From NCBI GenBank assembly GCA_037074765.1, contig JBAMDO010000292.1, positions 1 through 53,752 on the forward strand: 53,752 nucleotides of DNA, read 5' to 3'. This DNA comes from Mansonella perstans (taxonomy: Eukaryota > Nematoda > Chromadorea > Rhabditida > Onchocercidae). A program made the translations under genes and the position numbers. Shown here piece by piece: positions 22,945 to 34,865 of this stretch (its first letter is position 1; every line of letters begins with the position of its first letter). A model generated the notes under the pieces. That model saw nothing but the letters and a program-made list of their open reading frames with translations, was not told the origin of the DNA and searched no databases.

Positions 22945-23450
22945 ACCTGAATTGGCATGATCGAAAGTAAACATATAGTCATGTCTACGGTTTTTTTTTC
23001 TTTTTCATTTAAGTTAGAACATAAAAAATGTTAGATTTTGAAATTATGGAGAAAAATTTTTTGATTTCCGAATTCTTTTGATACATTTTTTAATCCTCAA
23101 GGTGAGTTTCTGAACTTTTTGATTTCTTTCTTTAATTTTTGGAATATATTTCAAAATTAGAAAAGTTTTGAAGTTTTCCATTTATTAGTTTTGAATATAT
23201 TTCCGAAACAGTTAAATTTTGTGTGTGATTTTTTAGAATTTATGATACTTCAAAAATGTCTACACTCTTTTCAAATCTTTGATTTTTCGTGAATTTTTGA
23301 ACATTTACAATAGATTTTAAACAGCAGAATGGTTTTTTAAACTCCTGCTTTTCTCCACATTTTCGAGATACACTTTTACTTTTATATCGTTTGGGATATT
23401 CTAAAAAATCTATGAAAATTCTCATATTTAAATTTCTCGAAATACTGCAT
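22945..23450. repeat. Local tandem copy of 22450-22880
   Basis: Starts with GAATTGGCATGATCGAAAG and follows 22450-22880 with few changes. It retains about 40 bp (ATTTATGATACTTCAAAAATG) missing from the first unit. The spacer 22880-22945 is a short ATTTTTTACCTATT-type repeat. Confidence 0.85.
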
Positions 23451-24860
23451 TTTTCTTGGTTTTTGAAAGTTTTCCAGTTGTTCCAAACATCAATCTTCTT
23501 TTGAACTCTTAAAATTTTTACGACCTTTCGAACTTTGCACGCATCCTTGCCTGTTTCATTTGTTTATATGTTTATTATTAACAAGCGCAGGACAAGAACG
23601 ATTGCTCGAGCGCTACTAACAGTGATAGAAGTGTCATTAGGTCAAAGTAGTGGATGAATTTTTCTTTGAAGGCAAGCTTTTCAAATTCATAAATGGACTG
23701 AAAGATGTTGATTCTTTCAGTTAGATGATAAGTTAATTTAATAGATTGTTTGTGTTTGATGACATAATTGTCACTGTGTTGCAACAGCTGCGGCACATGG
23801 CGGCAGTATAAATTCGAAGCTCAGTGCTTGAAAAGAACTGGAAAAAAAATTAAAAGAAAAAGAAAAAGACTCTAATTTTATATAATTTTGTGATGAATGT
23901 CGGTGTATTCTAAAGGATGTAACATTTTGTGTTCACTCATTTCGATGAGTTTTAAAACTAAATATGTTATTATTACTGCCTTATTTCTTTTATTCATGTT
24001 ATTTTTACCATTTTAGCTCGTTTTCAAAATAAACTAAATTATTTTTAGATAATTTTAAACTGAATAATTTTTTTTTATCACATTTGGCTGGTCGACTACC
24101 ACGAAAACTATTAGCACTTACTCATTATTTCTATTTATTGTTACTACTTATTTAGTATTGTCACTATTATTTATTATCATTGTTACTGATATTATTGCTG
24201 TTATTATTCATATTACTTTAACTGCTATTTTTAATTAATATTAATGAGTATTGTGATTATAACTGTTGCTACTACAAAAAGTTGAAGGCACTAATAAAGC
24301 GTTACAATTTGAGCCAAAATTGTTGCCACGGGAAAATTGTCATTTATCACACGCATCGGAAAACCCGTAATAATTTTGTACTGCAAAATTTTCAAAATTT
24401 TTGGATAACATAAACTAAAAGAATATTTACATGCGTATATAAGTTAAAAAAAATTCCGAAAACTGATCAAATTAATATAAATTATTTAAATGTTTGAATC
24501 AAATTAAATGAAATTTTATTAACAACAAGTTTTAGATTTTCTGCAATCGTCATAAAAAAAATCAAATCAGATCAAAGAAAGTATTATTAGTTCATTAGTT
24601 GCATAGTACATTCATGCCGTTACTTTAATCAAAAACATGTATAATTCATTTGAAACCTTTCGCAAAATCAAATATTTTAAAGATAAAAATTGTGGTTTAT
24701 CTTAAGTTCGCTTACGTTGTTTACGTAAAACATATGATCAAATTGGCGCGATTTACATATATGCATATTTTTAAGCTTCAATAAAGTGAAATGTTTATAT
24801 CAAGATTTGTTTTATGAATTATTTCTACTCGAGCATTCGATAGTGATTGGTTATAAGTTC
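23451..24860. other. Intergenic, nothing recognised
   Basis: AT-rich. It includes a TTATTATTAC-type patch at 24100-24250. No exon chain, RNA gene or mobile element could be supported on either strand. Confidence 0.4.
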
Positions 24861-24871
24861 AGTGTTTGAAA

Positions 24872-26275
24872 ATGTCAATTTCATTTACCGAAAAATTATT
24901 ATTTGCATTTGTTGCACTAAATCTAACTATTGTTATATTACTATACAGGCAATACATTTTCATTAATTTCATTAATTATATTATTATAATAATTAGAGAA
25001 AATATAATCAACTTTTATCAATTAAATTAAAACAAAATTTTGAATATTTTAATAAAAATTCTAGCTACTGATAAATTAAGTTTTGGTGTTAGAAAGAAGT
25101 GTTGGGAAGTTAAACAATTTATAATAAATAAATTAATTAATTAATAAAAAAAAGTTTAATTTGAGGATTTTTTCTTTTCTAGAAAGATGCAAGCCAATAA
25201 AAATAAATTAAGTTAAAAGAATTAATAAATATAATTAAAAATCGAAAAAATATACTCAATTGCGTAATGAACTAATTTTTTTTCATTATTGATTTTTTAG
25301 CGCATGAAAATAAATTCGAAAATGCAATACAACAAAAGTTCTAACAAAATTTATTTAAACTTTTATCCGAAATGTTTTCTGCAAACCGTTTTTGTTATTC
25401 AAAAGAATACTGGAATTAAAAAAAAGTAGTAGTTAAATTTGAATTCAACGATTACATTTCGAATTTTTCAATGATATAAGAGAATTGAAAAAAATGATTA
25501 TTAAAGGAATGAATAGTCACTTCATAAAGTCATTTACTTCATAAAATTCTACGGAGTTATAGATTTATAATTGCTTCATAACATTCATATGGAATTATAA
25601 TTATTTCATAAGATTCATATAGACTTATAATTAATTGTTTCATAAAATTCATATAGGATTAAAATTACTTCATAAAGTTCATATAGAATTGTAAGTACTT
25701 CGTAGAATTCATGGAGAGCTTCCAAAAAAATTGATTAAATGCACTCATTCAAATTTTGACTTTATAACAAATCCTCTAATATCTATCTCCTAATAAATTT
25801 TTAATTGAATTCCAGTAATTAATACAACTATTTCATTTTTCTTTCCTCATTATCACGATAAATTTTGATTAAAAGACTTTTAATGCAGCACAAATGTTAA
25901 TTTTACACTTAATCATAACTTTTAATCAATTCTGGTGATATAAGTACCTCATTCTTCTTTCTTCATTTACTAAATCAAATTTTAATTAGAAATTTTGATT
26001 AAGATTTTTTTATACGGCACAAATACTTGAATTTCACACTTATTCATAATTGATTAAATTTTAGATATATTACACCGATGATGCTTATCGTTCAATTAAT
26101 GATACCATTAATCGTTTGGCAAATAATACTTGGCATATCATTTTTCCCGGAAGAATTCATTACACAATTGCTAGATGATTTTTATGGACATGATGATACA
26201 GCTGATGATCAACCATTCAATCCACCAACGCCAAATCTTATTGATACCATACATTCACATGGCGATGTACCATAA
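24872..26275 (+). CDS. Tentative small two-exon membrane protein
   Basis: Exon 24872-24948 encodes a start plus a hydrophobic segment (MSISFTEKLLFAFVALNLTI...). Its ATG follows an acceptor-like AAGTTCAG by 9 nt. Exon 26065-26275 starts after ATTTTAG, adds a second hydrophobic segment (MLIVQLMIPLIVWQIILG) and an acidic tail (FITQLLDDFYGHDD...), and ends in TAA. Joining them in phase gives 95 aa but requires a GC donor (AG|GCAATA), so the link is uncertain. If unlinked, the second part stands as an orphan 3' exon or a 65-aa ORF from ATG 26078. I do not recognise the family. A small two-pass or secreted-then-anchored nematode protein is the best description. Confidence 0.35.
25515..25715. repeat. 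Minisatellite, about 35-bp unit, five to six copies
   Basis: Repeated units of the form CTTCATAAAATTCATATAG followed by AATTATAATTA, with drift between copies (for example TTTCATAAGATTCATATAGA). If the gene at 24872-26275 is real, this sits in its intron. Confidence 0.85.
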
Positions 26276-26807
26276 ACACCTCTTTTAATAATAGCTGATG
26301 AATTTTCCTACGATTTTCTATTCCAATACAATCATCATTCTCTCATTTTCTCTTTCTTTTCCCATACATGTATGTAAATTCGTTACCTATTATTAAAATA
26401 ATTAAATTCATCAAAAGTGCATATAGTACAGGAAGTTAGAAAAAAAGATAAAACAAACAGGAAAAGAAAAAAGCAACTGTACGAAGTATTAATCCGGTAT
26501 ATAAATTTTTGTTGAAATTGAAAGCCAGCAGTCCAAAAATTAAAAACTGCAAATACTCCACGTAAACAGTCTTCTTCTATCAAGAAGATTTCAAAATTAA
26601 AATGTCCAATTATCAAAATAATTAACGTAAACAAGGAAAACAAAACTACCAATGTCTGCCGTATTTAAAAAATTTTAATATACCTTTTTTTTTTAAATCG
26701 AACAAATCACAATTTATCTTCCGCCTTTAAAAATGCAACTTATATTTGATAGGAATGTACGCTCAGACATACGAACTTAAAAACGAAACGGTGTTTCGTT
26801 TATTGTT

Positions 26808-26813
<6 letters not shown>

Positions 26814-26838
<25 letters not shown>
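26814..26838. repeat. (AC)n microsatellite
   Basis: About 12-13 uninterrupted AC units preceded by a T run. Confidence 0.95.
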
Positions 26839-26948
26839 TTAAGATTTAATAATCTTTTTTTGCTTAACATTGTATCACTGATTAATTTCAATCAAAAATA
26901 ATTTCAAAAAAAAATTTTTTTTATTGTTTGAAAGAATTTAACATTTCT

Positions 26949-27242
26949 TTAAAAAAGCTGAGACAGTTTTCTTTTTCTGTTTTTCCAATCATCCCACTTA
27001 TTATTATGATTACCAATAGTGTAGCAAAGAAAATAGAGCAAATCATGGTGTTGGAAATGACAGTAATTAACATCATTAATGTATAACTTGGAAAGATAGG
27101 GAAGATGGTAGAGGGATTTCGAGGAGATTTTGACGGGGCCGTCTTGACAGAGACATTGGAGATTACAATAATCTACAGTAGCGTACCATATTTGGTTATT
27201 CTTATTGTTGAAAGTTGAGAACTTTGGCTTTGAAATTTTCAT
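26949..27242 (-). CDS. Unidentified 97-codon open frame with clustered cysteines
   Basis: Starts MKISKPKFSTFNNKN, contains YCNLQCLCQDG and later CHFQHHDLLYFLCY, and ends in a basic stretch (WKNRKRKLSQLF). There is no signal peptide, and I saw no polyadenylation signal or splice context. The cysteine and histidine content and the slightly higher GC content are why it is listed. The opposite strand also has a short open frame here (IEQIMVLEMTVINIIN before GTATAA). It could be a single-exon gene or chance. Confidence 0.2.
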   Translation of the reverse strand: MKISKPKFSTFNNKNNQIWYATVDYCNLQCLCQDGPVKISSKSLYHLPYLSKLYINDVNYCHFQHHDLLYFLCYTIGNHNNKWDDWKNRKRKLSQLF

Positions 27243-27693
27243 AAAATAGTTTGATGAAAAGATTGTGGTTTATTATACGTTCGAAAGTTTGTTTTCTGAA
27301 TGGATCATACGGTAAAATACATTTATGGTAATTTCATGTTTTTTCAATAAAAAACCGAAAGAAAAGAAAACTATTAAATACTTTTGATTGAAATTATAGA
27401 GAAAATATCAGAATATTTTTGTGTATCAAAAAATAAAAGATTTTACCGATATGTCGCATTTGAACAAACAGCAATAGGCTATAATTCTAAAGAAAATCAA
27501 CAATATTCACAGATATATACACATGTAATCTTCACTCAATTGACAAATCAAAAGTCCATTTGTTCGGAATCTCTCCATTGATTAATTACACCACATGTGT
27601 CTTGCAAATTTTTTCAATTCAAAATTTTCAAATATTTCGAAAAATATGATTATTTTCTGCAAATTAATTGACAAAATTTCTGTAATCTAATAG

Positions 27694-27930
27694 GAATATT
27701 ATCTACTTTTTATTATTGCTGTGCCTGTTCTCAATGATCCAACGATATGTTCGACGTTTGGGACAGCATTAAGAGGAAAAAACACTTATGAAAAACTTGT
27801 GAATGACTTTTTCAACCAACTTCAAATACCACAAGATTATTTGACAGTTTCGAGATGACAGCAAAAAGTGCTACTAGACGAACAATCTCTTTTTAAAAAG
27901 AGATTCGGATCTCAAAAGTTATATGAGTAA
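27694..27930 (+). pseudogene. Open frame interrupted by one TGA, possible gene relic
   Basis: After an acceptor-like TCTAATAG, a frame stays open for 54 codons (…VLNDPTICSTFGTALRG..., then YEKLVNDFFNQLQIPQDYL). It meets a TGA at 27856-27858, then continues in the same frame for 23 codons (QQKVLLDEQSLFKKRFGSQK...) to TAA. The peptide composition looks protein-like, not random AT-rich translation. No family was recognised. It is probably a decayed exon. Confidence 0.25.
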
Positions 27931-28963
27931 GAATTTATCAAGTACGATTAAAAATATAAGAAAAATATACAAAATACCAAGCGTGACTTATTCATACAGA
28001 TTTAATATTTTTAATTAATAAAAACAATAAGAAAAATAAAAAAAAACATTTTCAATTAGTAAAACTGTGTAATAAAGTAAAAACAACTAAAAATGAGCAT
28101 TTTCTTGATCATTTGCTATTGCTATACGAAACTTTGCCATATGGAAAATGGAAGTTTTTTTTTATGAATAGTTCGCAAAATTTTATATTCTTTCGTCATC
28201 TAGGATAAACAAACGACCGATTATGCATTATAGAAACGAACCGGATTTTTTTGACATTTAAGTTCCACGAGCATTAGATTTCAATCAGACCGAAATAAAT
28301 CAATTAATGCTAATAATTTTGGACTAAAACAATGAGGAAAGTACATTTGGTAGATGATGGATTGTACTGAATATTTTTTTTCAGTTATTTCCGATATCTG
28401 TACATATCTCTGTCTGTAATAGAAGTGATAAAAACAATACAGGTAATATAAAATTCGAATAGAAATCTGACGAGCAACAATTGAAGTAAGAGGGAAAAGA
28501 TTAGTCTGAGAAAATATATTTTTAAAAAAAAGTAATTTAGTAAATCTTAATGTAAGATCACTTCAGCAATACGTTAATAATCCAAAAGCATTATTAATAC
28601 TATGAAACAATACTAACAACAAAGTATTCAAAGTACTGATACTTTTAGATTATTGATATACACTTAGTTTTTATTTTTTTTCCCAAAAACAGAAATATAT
28701 TCTTCGCTTCTCTTGCTTCTTATCTTGCTCGTATAATAATGAGGCTTTTTAAGAACATATTTCACATAGATTTTACATCATAAAGTTAAGCAAAAGAATA
28801 TTCACAATTATAAAAAAGTATACAACATAACAATATGATTTGAATATAATATGAATTTTAAAACTTGAAGTTATAAAGTTTCTCTTTTTCATTTTCAAAT
28901 TAAATATTAAATTTGAAAAAACAGCGGATGGAAAAGAGAATACAGGACTAGACAAGTAAAGAA
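27931..28963. other. Intergenic and 3' region of the SWT1-like gene, nothing else recognised
   Basis: AT-rich with no supported exon. The minus-strand frame at 28773-28955 is low-complexity and lacks splice context. Confidence 0.4.
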
Positions 28964-31900
28964 TTATAAAGCATTCTCTGGATTAATGATTAGTTGTTTT
29001 TGAAATGTAAGCAACTTTTTCTTAATTGTGTTGGCTGCGCTTTCGTATTCATTTGTTAATTGGTTTTTATCAAAATGGATCTGGAAACAAGTACTAGTGG
29101 TGGTTACTTTCATTTTTACATATTTATAAACAATTAAATTGTTAAATTTATATAAATTTAATTTTTTGCTTATATTTCATCTAATTGATTTTGAATTACT
29201 TCTCATTTACCAATCCATTTAATTCCAGCATAGTTAATGAAACGTATTTTTTATCTTTTGGAATAAAGACTTGACCTTCTAGTAAGATGGGAAAAACTTT
29301 TAACTATGCTGATTCGATTTGGTCAAGCTGTAGATTGTTGGTAACATTGAATCATGAATAAAAAACATCTTACTTATTTATTTCAAGCTCACGAAATGCT
29401 CAATGATAGTTCTAAATGATCAGTATGCCGAACGAAATTTATAACCACACTATCTACTGGTTGGTAAAATAATCGATTCAATAATTATGCAGAAAGTTAA
29501 CAATAAAATAACTTACGGCTGAATTAAAAACGTCACGGTCTGTATAAAAATCGTAAAATTTCGATACAATATCGATTAAAACACTGAGCGAAGATGACTG
29601 ATTATCGACCACACTAAATGAAAACAGTAAAAACATTTCACATCTGACAAAGTTTAATTTTTAAATGAAAAAAGAAAACTTACCACTTAATAACTTTGTT
29701 AATTCTTCTCATGTCCTCGATTGCTTTTTTATCGTTCCTATAATTTAAATTGCATTAAAGGTCATTTAAAGTTATTTGTTTGAATTTTAATTCAATGAAA
29801 TTATCAAAAGACAACCTGCGCTGAAGAAGTTGAACCAACTCGGCAAATATATTCAAAAATTCATCCATAGAATGCCCATTTATTTCGCGCAATCTTCTTT
29901 TTTTTGATAACTTACCAATATTTCTATTATCCTTAAAATTGCCAATATTAAAATTCGTAACTTACAATTATGTTTATGAATGCTAATACAATGAATGACC
30001 TATGACCAGTTTCCTGCAATCTGCGAATGTATGAATATTCAAACTGAGTTTACTTTCCAGTTGAAATCTAGCTTAAGAGTTCATGAATATTATTATGCAA
30101 TTTTAATAGAATTATCTCACTTCTTTCTCCGTTTTTCGAATTGAATAAGGAGTTAGCAGTGTCCGATGAATTTCACGAAACCCGATTGAATCTGACCTTC
30201 CAGAACTTCCTTTTTTAGGACGTGTAACGTTCTGCGATTCTTCTTTCTCAGTGCCTACCACCAATGAAACTGAAGAGACTTCTTGTTCCTCAGATATAAT
30301 TGTAAGTGAAGGAAGTGAAGAATGGCAATCAAGTTGTGCAGGTAAACAATTCACAACTTTCTTTGGTGCAGTAGTAACATCCATGGTTTTAACAAATGAT
30401 GATGATGGCTCATCAGCTACAGTAAACGAGAAGTAATGCAACGGTGAGATATTATGAGAAGTATTTTTCATTATAAGCTGTTGATTTTTACTTTTCGATG
30501 GATCAGTTACTAGCAAATGCAACAACTCCTGAAAAAAAATGAAGAATAATTTCAGGGATTTTAGGTAAAAGCTTTAAATACAATTAATTCAACTTTTTTT
30601 ATCTATTAATTCCAATAAATAAATCCTTTAAATTATATATAAACCAAAATTTAAATTACATATAAGACTGTCAAAAGAAACTTTTGCTATAGTTATATAA
30701 TTTAAAAAATTTTGTTTGGCATTATTAATAAGAAGTCCAAATTATATGGTTCTGTATATCGCTTAATTAATAAATTCAATGCAACTGAATTTATAAAATC
30801 CAATAAAGATGTAGAGGACCACATGTATATGTATAACACACTTTTCTTCCTAAACACGAAGATGAAGCTGCATCTCCAGCAAAGAATGCTAGTTATCCAA
30901 TCATTTAGTTGAGCTAATCATTAATAATGTTAAAAATTGCTAAATTTCAAAAGAAATCGAAAGTAATGACAGAATGATTCGCGTACGTTTCTATCAGCTG
31001 TTACAATATTGTGTGCTGCTGCTTTTACCGCAAGATTTTTATCATTTGTGGCAAATACCACACGAACCGGCTCATTCTCGTCTGAAACAATACTAGAAAG
31101 CTTTCAGAAAGCAAATACAAGAAAAATAATGAAATCCAAAAAGGCAATAATAATGAAATATGAAACAAAGTTTACTTACATTTTTTGGTGGTTACAAATG
31201 CACATTTCAAAATTATATCATCATTATTTTCGCATCCAAATTCCTCTATACCATTTGAAGCCTAAATATTTGAGAGAAGGAAAGAGATAGAGATGAATAC
31301 TTTCTATTTTTGAGAGATGAATACCATTGATAGTCAAAATTTAAGTAATTTACAATCAGAAAAAAAGATACAAGTTGCAAAATTAACTGCAACGAACCTC
31401 GAACGTGTTTTCTATAAACAGATAACTGCATCTCCGTTTTATACAGTCATGTAGATAAGCAATTGTTTTCACAGCTTTGGATCGCAGTTCGTCAGATTTC
31501 TAAACAATATTTCCTGATACAGCTTAAAATAATAATAAATGAACTTCAACTATTATTAATTGGAAGACAAGCATACCGCTTTCTTTAAGCCATCTAATTC
31601 CTGGAGAACTGTATACGGAATAAGTGAGGAACATACATCTGTAAAATAATCATTATTAGGCTAAAAATTAACGCCCTCTAACAAGGGCGGTAATTTTTAA
31701 CGTGTCATGCTTAAGCACTAATGGACATGAGCCAAAAATGAGATTTCCGATATATGCAATACATAATCCTAAAATCTTGAAAATAATTTTGATTATGTTC
31801 TAGATATTCCTTTTCGAAATATTATTTCTTTTCATCTTATAAAAATATTATTTGAGACATATACCTTGAGTACACATTGGTAACAGTGTTGTATCTTGCA

Positions 31901-34007
31901 GAAGGCAACTTGTATCAAAAACTATAAGCAATGCGGCAGTTTTTTCGGTTATTTCATAGCCTTCCATATTTTCCGCAGTATGAAAAAATGGCAAAATACT
32001 CTGAAAAACAAATCCCAAAAATGGTTATAACATGAAAATAATATGAAAACAGAACAGATGCTTTCAATATGCCATAAATAATCACACGTTACTTATATCT
32101 CATCTTTAGAAATATCAAACTTGCAATAAAACAGTCTATAGTTTCTGCTAATTGTATCTTGTAAATAAAATATATAAATCTTGAATAACTGAAGAAATAC
32201 AAACTTTGACAAATAGATTAGGATGCAAAAAGTGTTCTCGGCGAAACGCTTGTACTTTTTCGACAATAAAATCGATCTCCATAGGCTCTTCTCGACAGCT
32301 TATTTCTAAAACAGTAAAAATTTCACACTCTCTATATCTCAGTGAAATTTCTAATTAACTGATATCAACTCTGGATTATGTCAGAAAATACCGCTTATCA
32401 ATCACAGGTAGCAACGAATACTGTAACCCAAGAAACAAAACGAAAGATAACATTTGGCATATTTATCTGTTTTTAGATTATATAGATCAGCTGCGACTTT
32501 ATAATACACAAATATATTTCATAAAAGAACAAAAACAAAAGAAGACCTTCAATGTTAATTTCGTCGATTTCCATCAGCTCTTCACTTGCTTCGCTTGTAC
32601 TTGATATATGCAAGTCATGCAAACAACCAAATCCAGATGATACTTTTTTTCTATTGACTTCCGTTGAAACTAAACTTCTCCGTGAAGTCACATCTTCTCT
32701 AAATTATAAAATAAAACGAATTATCAATTTCTAGAAAGCTGTCCATAAAGCATCGAATCTGTTAAATCTCTTTATTTCTTTGTCCTCCTCTTCCTCTCTA
32801 ATTTTCCACATAAGCAGAATTATTCTTTGAACACACTCAGAAAAAAAAAACTTATATTAGAATCATATTTATTAATAATATATTCGTAGAAATCACAAAT
32901 GACACTTGTAATAACCTAATGAAGGAAAGAATGAAATTAAACAACATATCCATCTAGCATTAATAAAAAGAATTCCTTACTTTTTCAAAATATCGGGAAT
33001 TCGTTCTTGGCATTTTTCATCCTGTTGTTTCTCAGATAAATCAGATTCTCTCATAGGATTTTCCACAACCGGTATTTCCCACGTTGTTTGTTTCGTCTCT
33101 ACATTGAAATAAAATATCCTAAAATACAATAAAAACACAAGCTGTTTAAAAATTTGGAAAGTGAAATAAGCCAATGAAACAATCTTACCAATTCCGAACC
33201 CAAACTTAGTAGTTATACAGAAGTTTCATTGACCTTTATAATCTTATTCTCATTCTCAACCATATTTTCATTATCTCACTTATCTATTAATTATCAAAGC
33301 AACATCCACAATTGTTAAGAAAGCAGTCATTAATTTTTTCTTCTCTACGCTTCTTGCCGCAAGCAATTCTCGGTAATATTATTAAGAAAGCAGTCACTAA
33401 TTTTTTTTTTCTCTACGCTTATCGCCGTAAGCGATTCTCGGTATATATTAGCAACATTCACATTTGTTAAAAAAGCAGTCACTAATTTTTTTTTCTCTAT
33501 GCTTATCGCCGTAAGCGATTCTTGGTATATTAAGCAACTTAATTTTACTGTAAGAATGAATGATGATTTCAAGATTGCAACGAATTTATACTCCACTTTT
33601 TATCTTTCCTTACGTAAATTTCCATTATTCCTTTCATACTACAGGACTTACGTACGTTAAAGTGATAACTTAAGTATCCTTATTGGTTTTTCTTCCTTTC
33701 CTCTTGTCAATTTCTGCAGCAGTCTCATTGTTAAAGCATAATATTAATGCTAAGAAGTGTTTGATAAAGGAAATATCAAAACTAAAATAATAAATATTAA
33801 GGATCTTAAGCAACTCTAACAAATTTCTTTCGACAATTACAATTGATTTATTTTACTTTTACCACCAATAACGTTTATTTCATTCGTATTTTGAATTAAT
33901 TTGTAAAGAAATGAAAAACTCTCTGACCGTTTTCGTTTCCTTGTATAATATGCCTTCCATGGTTCTGGCAATCCTGGCACATTTACTTCTTTCCTCTTTT
34001 TACTCAT
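28964..34007 (-). CDS. SWT1: SWT1-like RNA endonuclease (WW + PIN domains)
   Basis: Sixteen exons join in phase to 636 aa: 33928-34007, 32981-33118, 32547-32698, 32205-32305, 31865-32000, 31577-31638, 31398-31499, 31180-31261, 30987-31081, 30121-30528, 29966-30043, 29816-29931, 29684-29737, 29517-29613, 29211-29303, 28964-29080. SWT1 proteins are nuclear PIN-domain endoribonucleases linked to mRNP quality control at the nuclear pore. Residues 11-44 form a WW domain (W17, YF at 30-31, W40, P43). The PIN domain spans about 180-315 and keeps all four acidic positions: LIVFDTSCLL (D186), LQELDGLKK (E216), NNDDIIL (D271/D272), ATNDKN (D298). A Ser-rich linker (330-450) and a helical C-terminal domain follow. 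The exon 11 and 15 boundaries are the least certain. An alternative piece at 29384-29455 does not fit the phase. Confidence 0.88.
33299..33540. repeat. Tandem repeat in SWT1 intron 1, three units of about 80-90 bp
   Basis: Three units each contain AAGCAGTCA..TAATTTTTT, a CTCTACGCTT block, a CGCCG(T/C)AAGC block and GATTCTCGGTAT. Units two and three are closest to each other. The repeat lies inside the first intron of the SWT1-like gene. Confidence 0.88.
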
Positions 34008-34864
34008 TATGATGAAAACATAAACTAACACAAATTAAATAATTTGCATGATATATCTGAAATGAATAAAATAAATTGTAATTTGTAGTCATTTCATTTC
34101 AAATAAATTAAACTGTTATGTGCAAAAAGAGAAAAAGGGAAAAATGGCATAAATTATGCATAAACCTTAATTTAATATTTTTTAAGTAATTAAGTTTAAT
34201 TTATTACAAACGACGTTTGTAAATGCTTCGTTTGAAGCAATGAGTGCTTATTACAATGAACTGAATTGCAAGAACTGAAATTAAGTCATAATTAATTTAA
34301 TTGAATTAATTAGCAATAATTGCACTAAACTTCCAAATTAGAAACATTACTCCACCGTAAATTCTCATACTATTATTGCTTTCTCTAGATCATTTACATA
34401 TTTTCTGGATCTCTCTGTAAATTTTATCAGTCTTCGCCTCTCTCTCAAATCCTCTCTCTCTCTCTCTTTCTCTCTCTTCCTCAAATCTCACTTTCTCCTT
34501 AACTCTTGCTATTTTTAATTTGGTGCAGATAACTGATACATTTAACTTCAATTATTTAACGACAAATTTTGCCAGTTATGGTAATCTCTGCAGCTTCCTC
34601 ATATGCAATGTTATTTTTTCACTCTTATAAATCCTATGGCACTATAATTTTTTTATCTTACCAACCTCGCTCTGCTTGTACTGTATCACTCTGATTTCTC
34701 GAAGCCATGCTTAGGTCCGTTGTGAAACTTTCGAATTTCAATGATTTTATTATTTGCATGTCGCAATTAGCTTAACTTGTAGTGCTTACCACTTTACACA
34801 ATTATTTCTTAATAAATTTATTTTTCAGAATGTTTTTTAGCTTTGACAATTATAAATTTGAATA
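34008..34864. promoter_or_regulatory. Head-to-head promoter region between SWT1 and COG8
   Basis: 857 bp separate the two start codons, transcribed away from each other. The middle holds a CT-rich tract (34437-34492, mainly CTCTCTCT), a typical nematode promoter-proximal element. The COG8 side ends in a strong acceptor (TTTATTTTTCAG, AG at 34827-34828), the probable trans-splice site. No TATA box could be singled out in this AT-rich sequence. Confidence 0.5.
34437..34492. repeat. (CT)n tract
   Basis: Polypyrimidine simple repeat, mainly CTCTCT with a few interruptions, in the shared upstream region of two genes. Confidence 0.9.
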
Positions 34865-34865
34865 A
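34830..34865 (+). other. Upstream ORF in the COG8 leader
   Basis: An 11-codon frame (MFFSFDNYKFE) starts 2 nt after the presumed trans-splice acceptor. Its TAA overlaps the COG8 start codon by one base (TAATG). It would be translated first, with COG8 reached by re-initiation or leaky scanning. Confidence 0.5.

Noticed and set aside
26383..26652. 89-codon hydrophobic frame on the minus strand
   Set aside because: AT-rich composition produces Phe/Ile/Leu-rich translation; no splice or 3' signals and no motif.
29384..29455. Exon-like piece (SVVINFVRHTDHLELSLSIS) in the SWT1 region
   Set aside because: Donor is good, but its acceptor phase does not fit the neighbouring exons, while skipping it keeps the frame.
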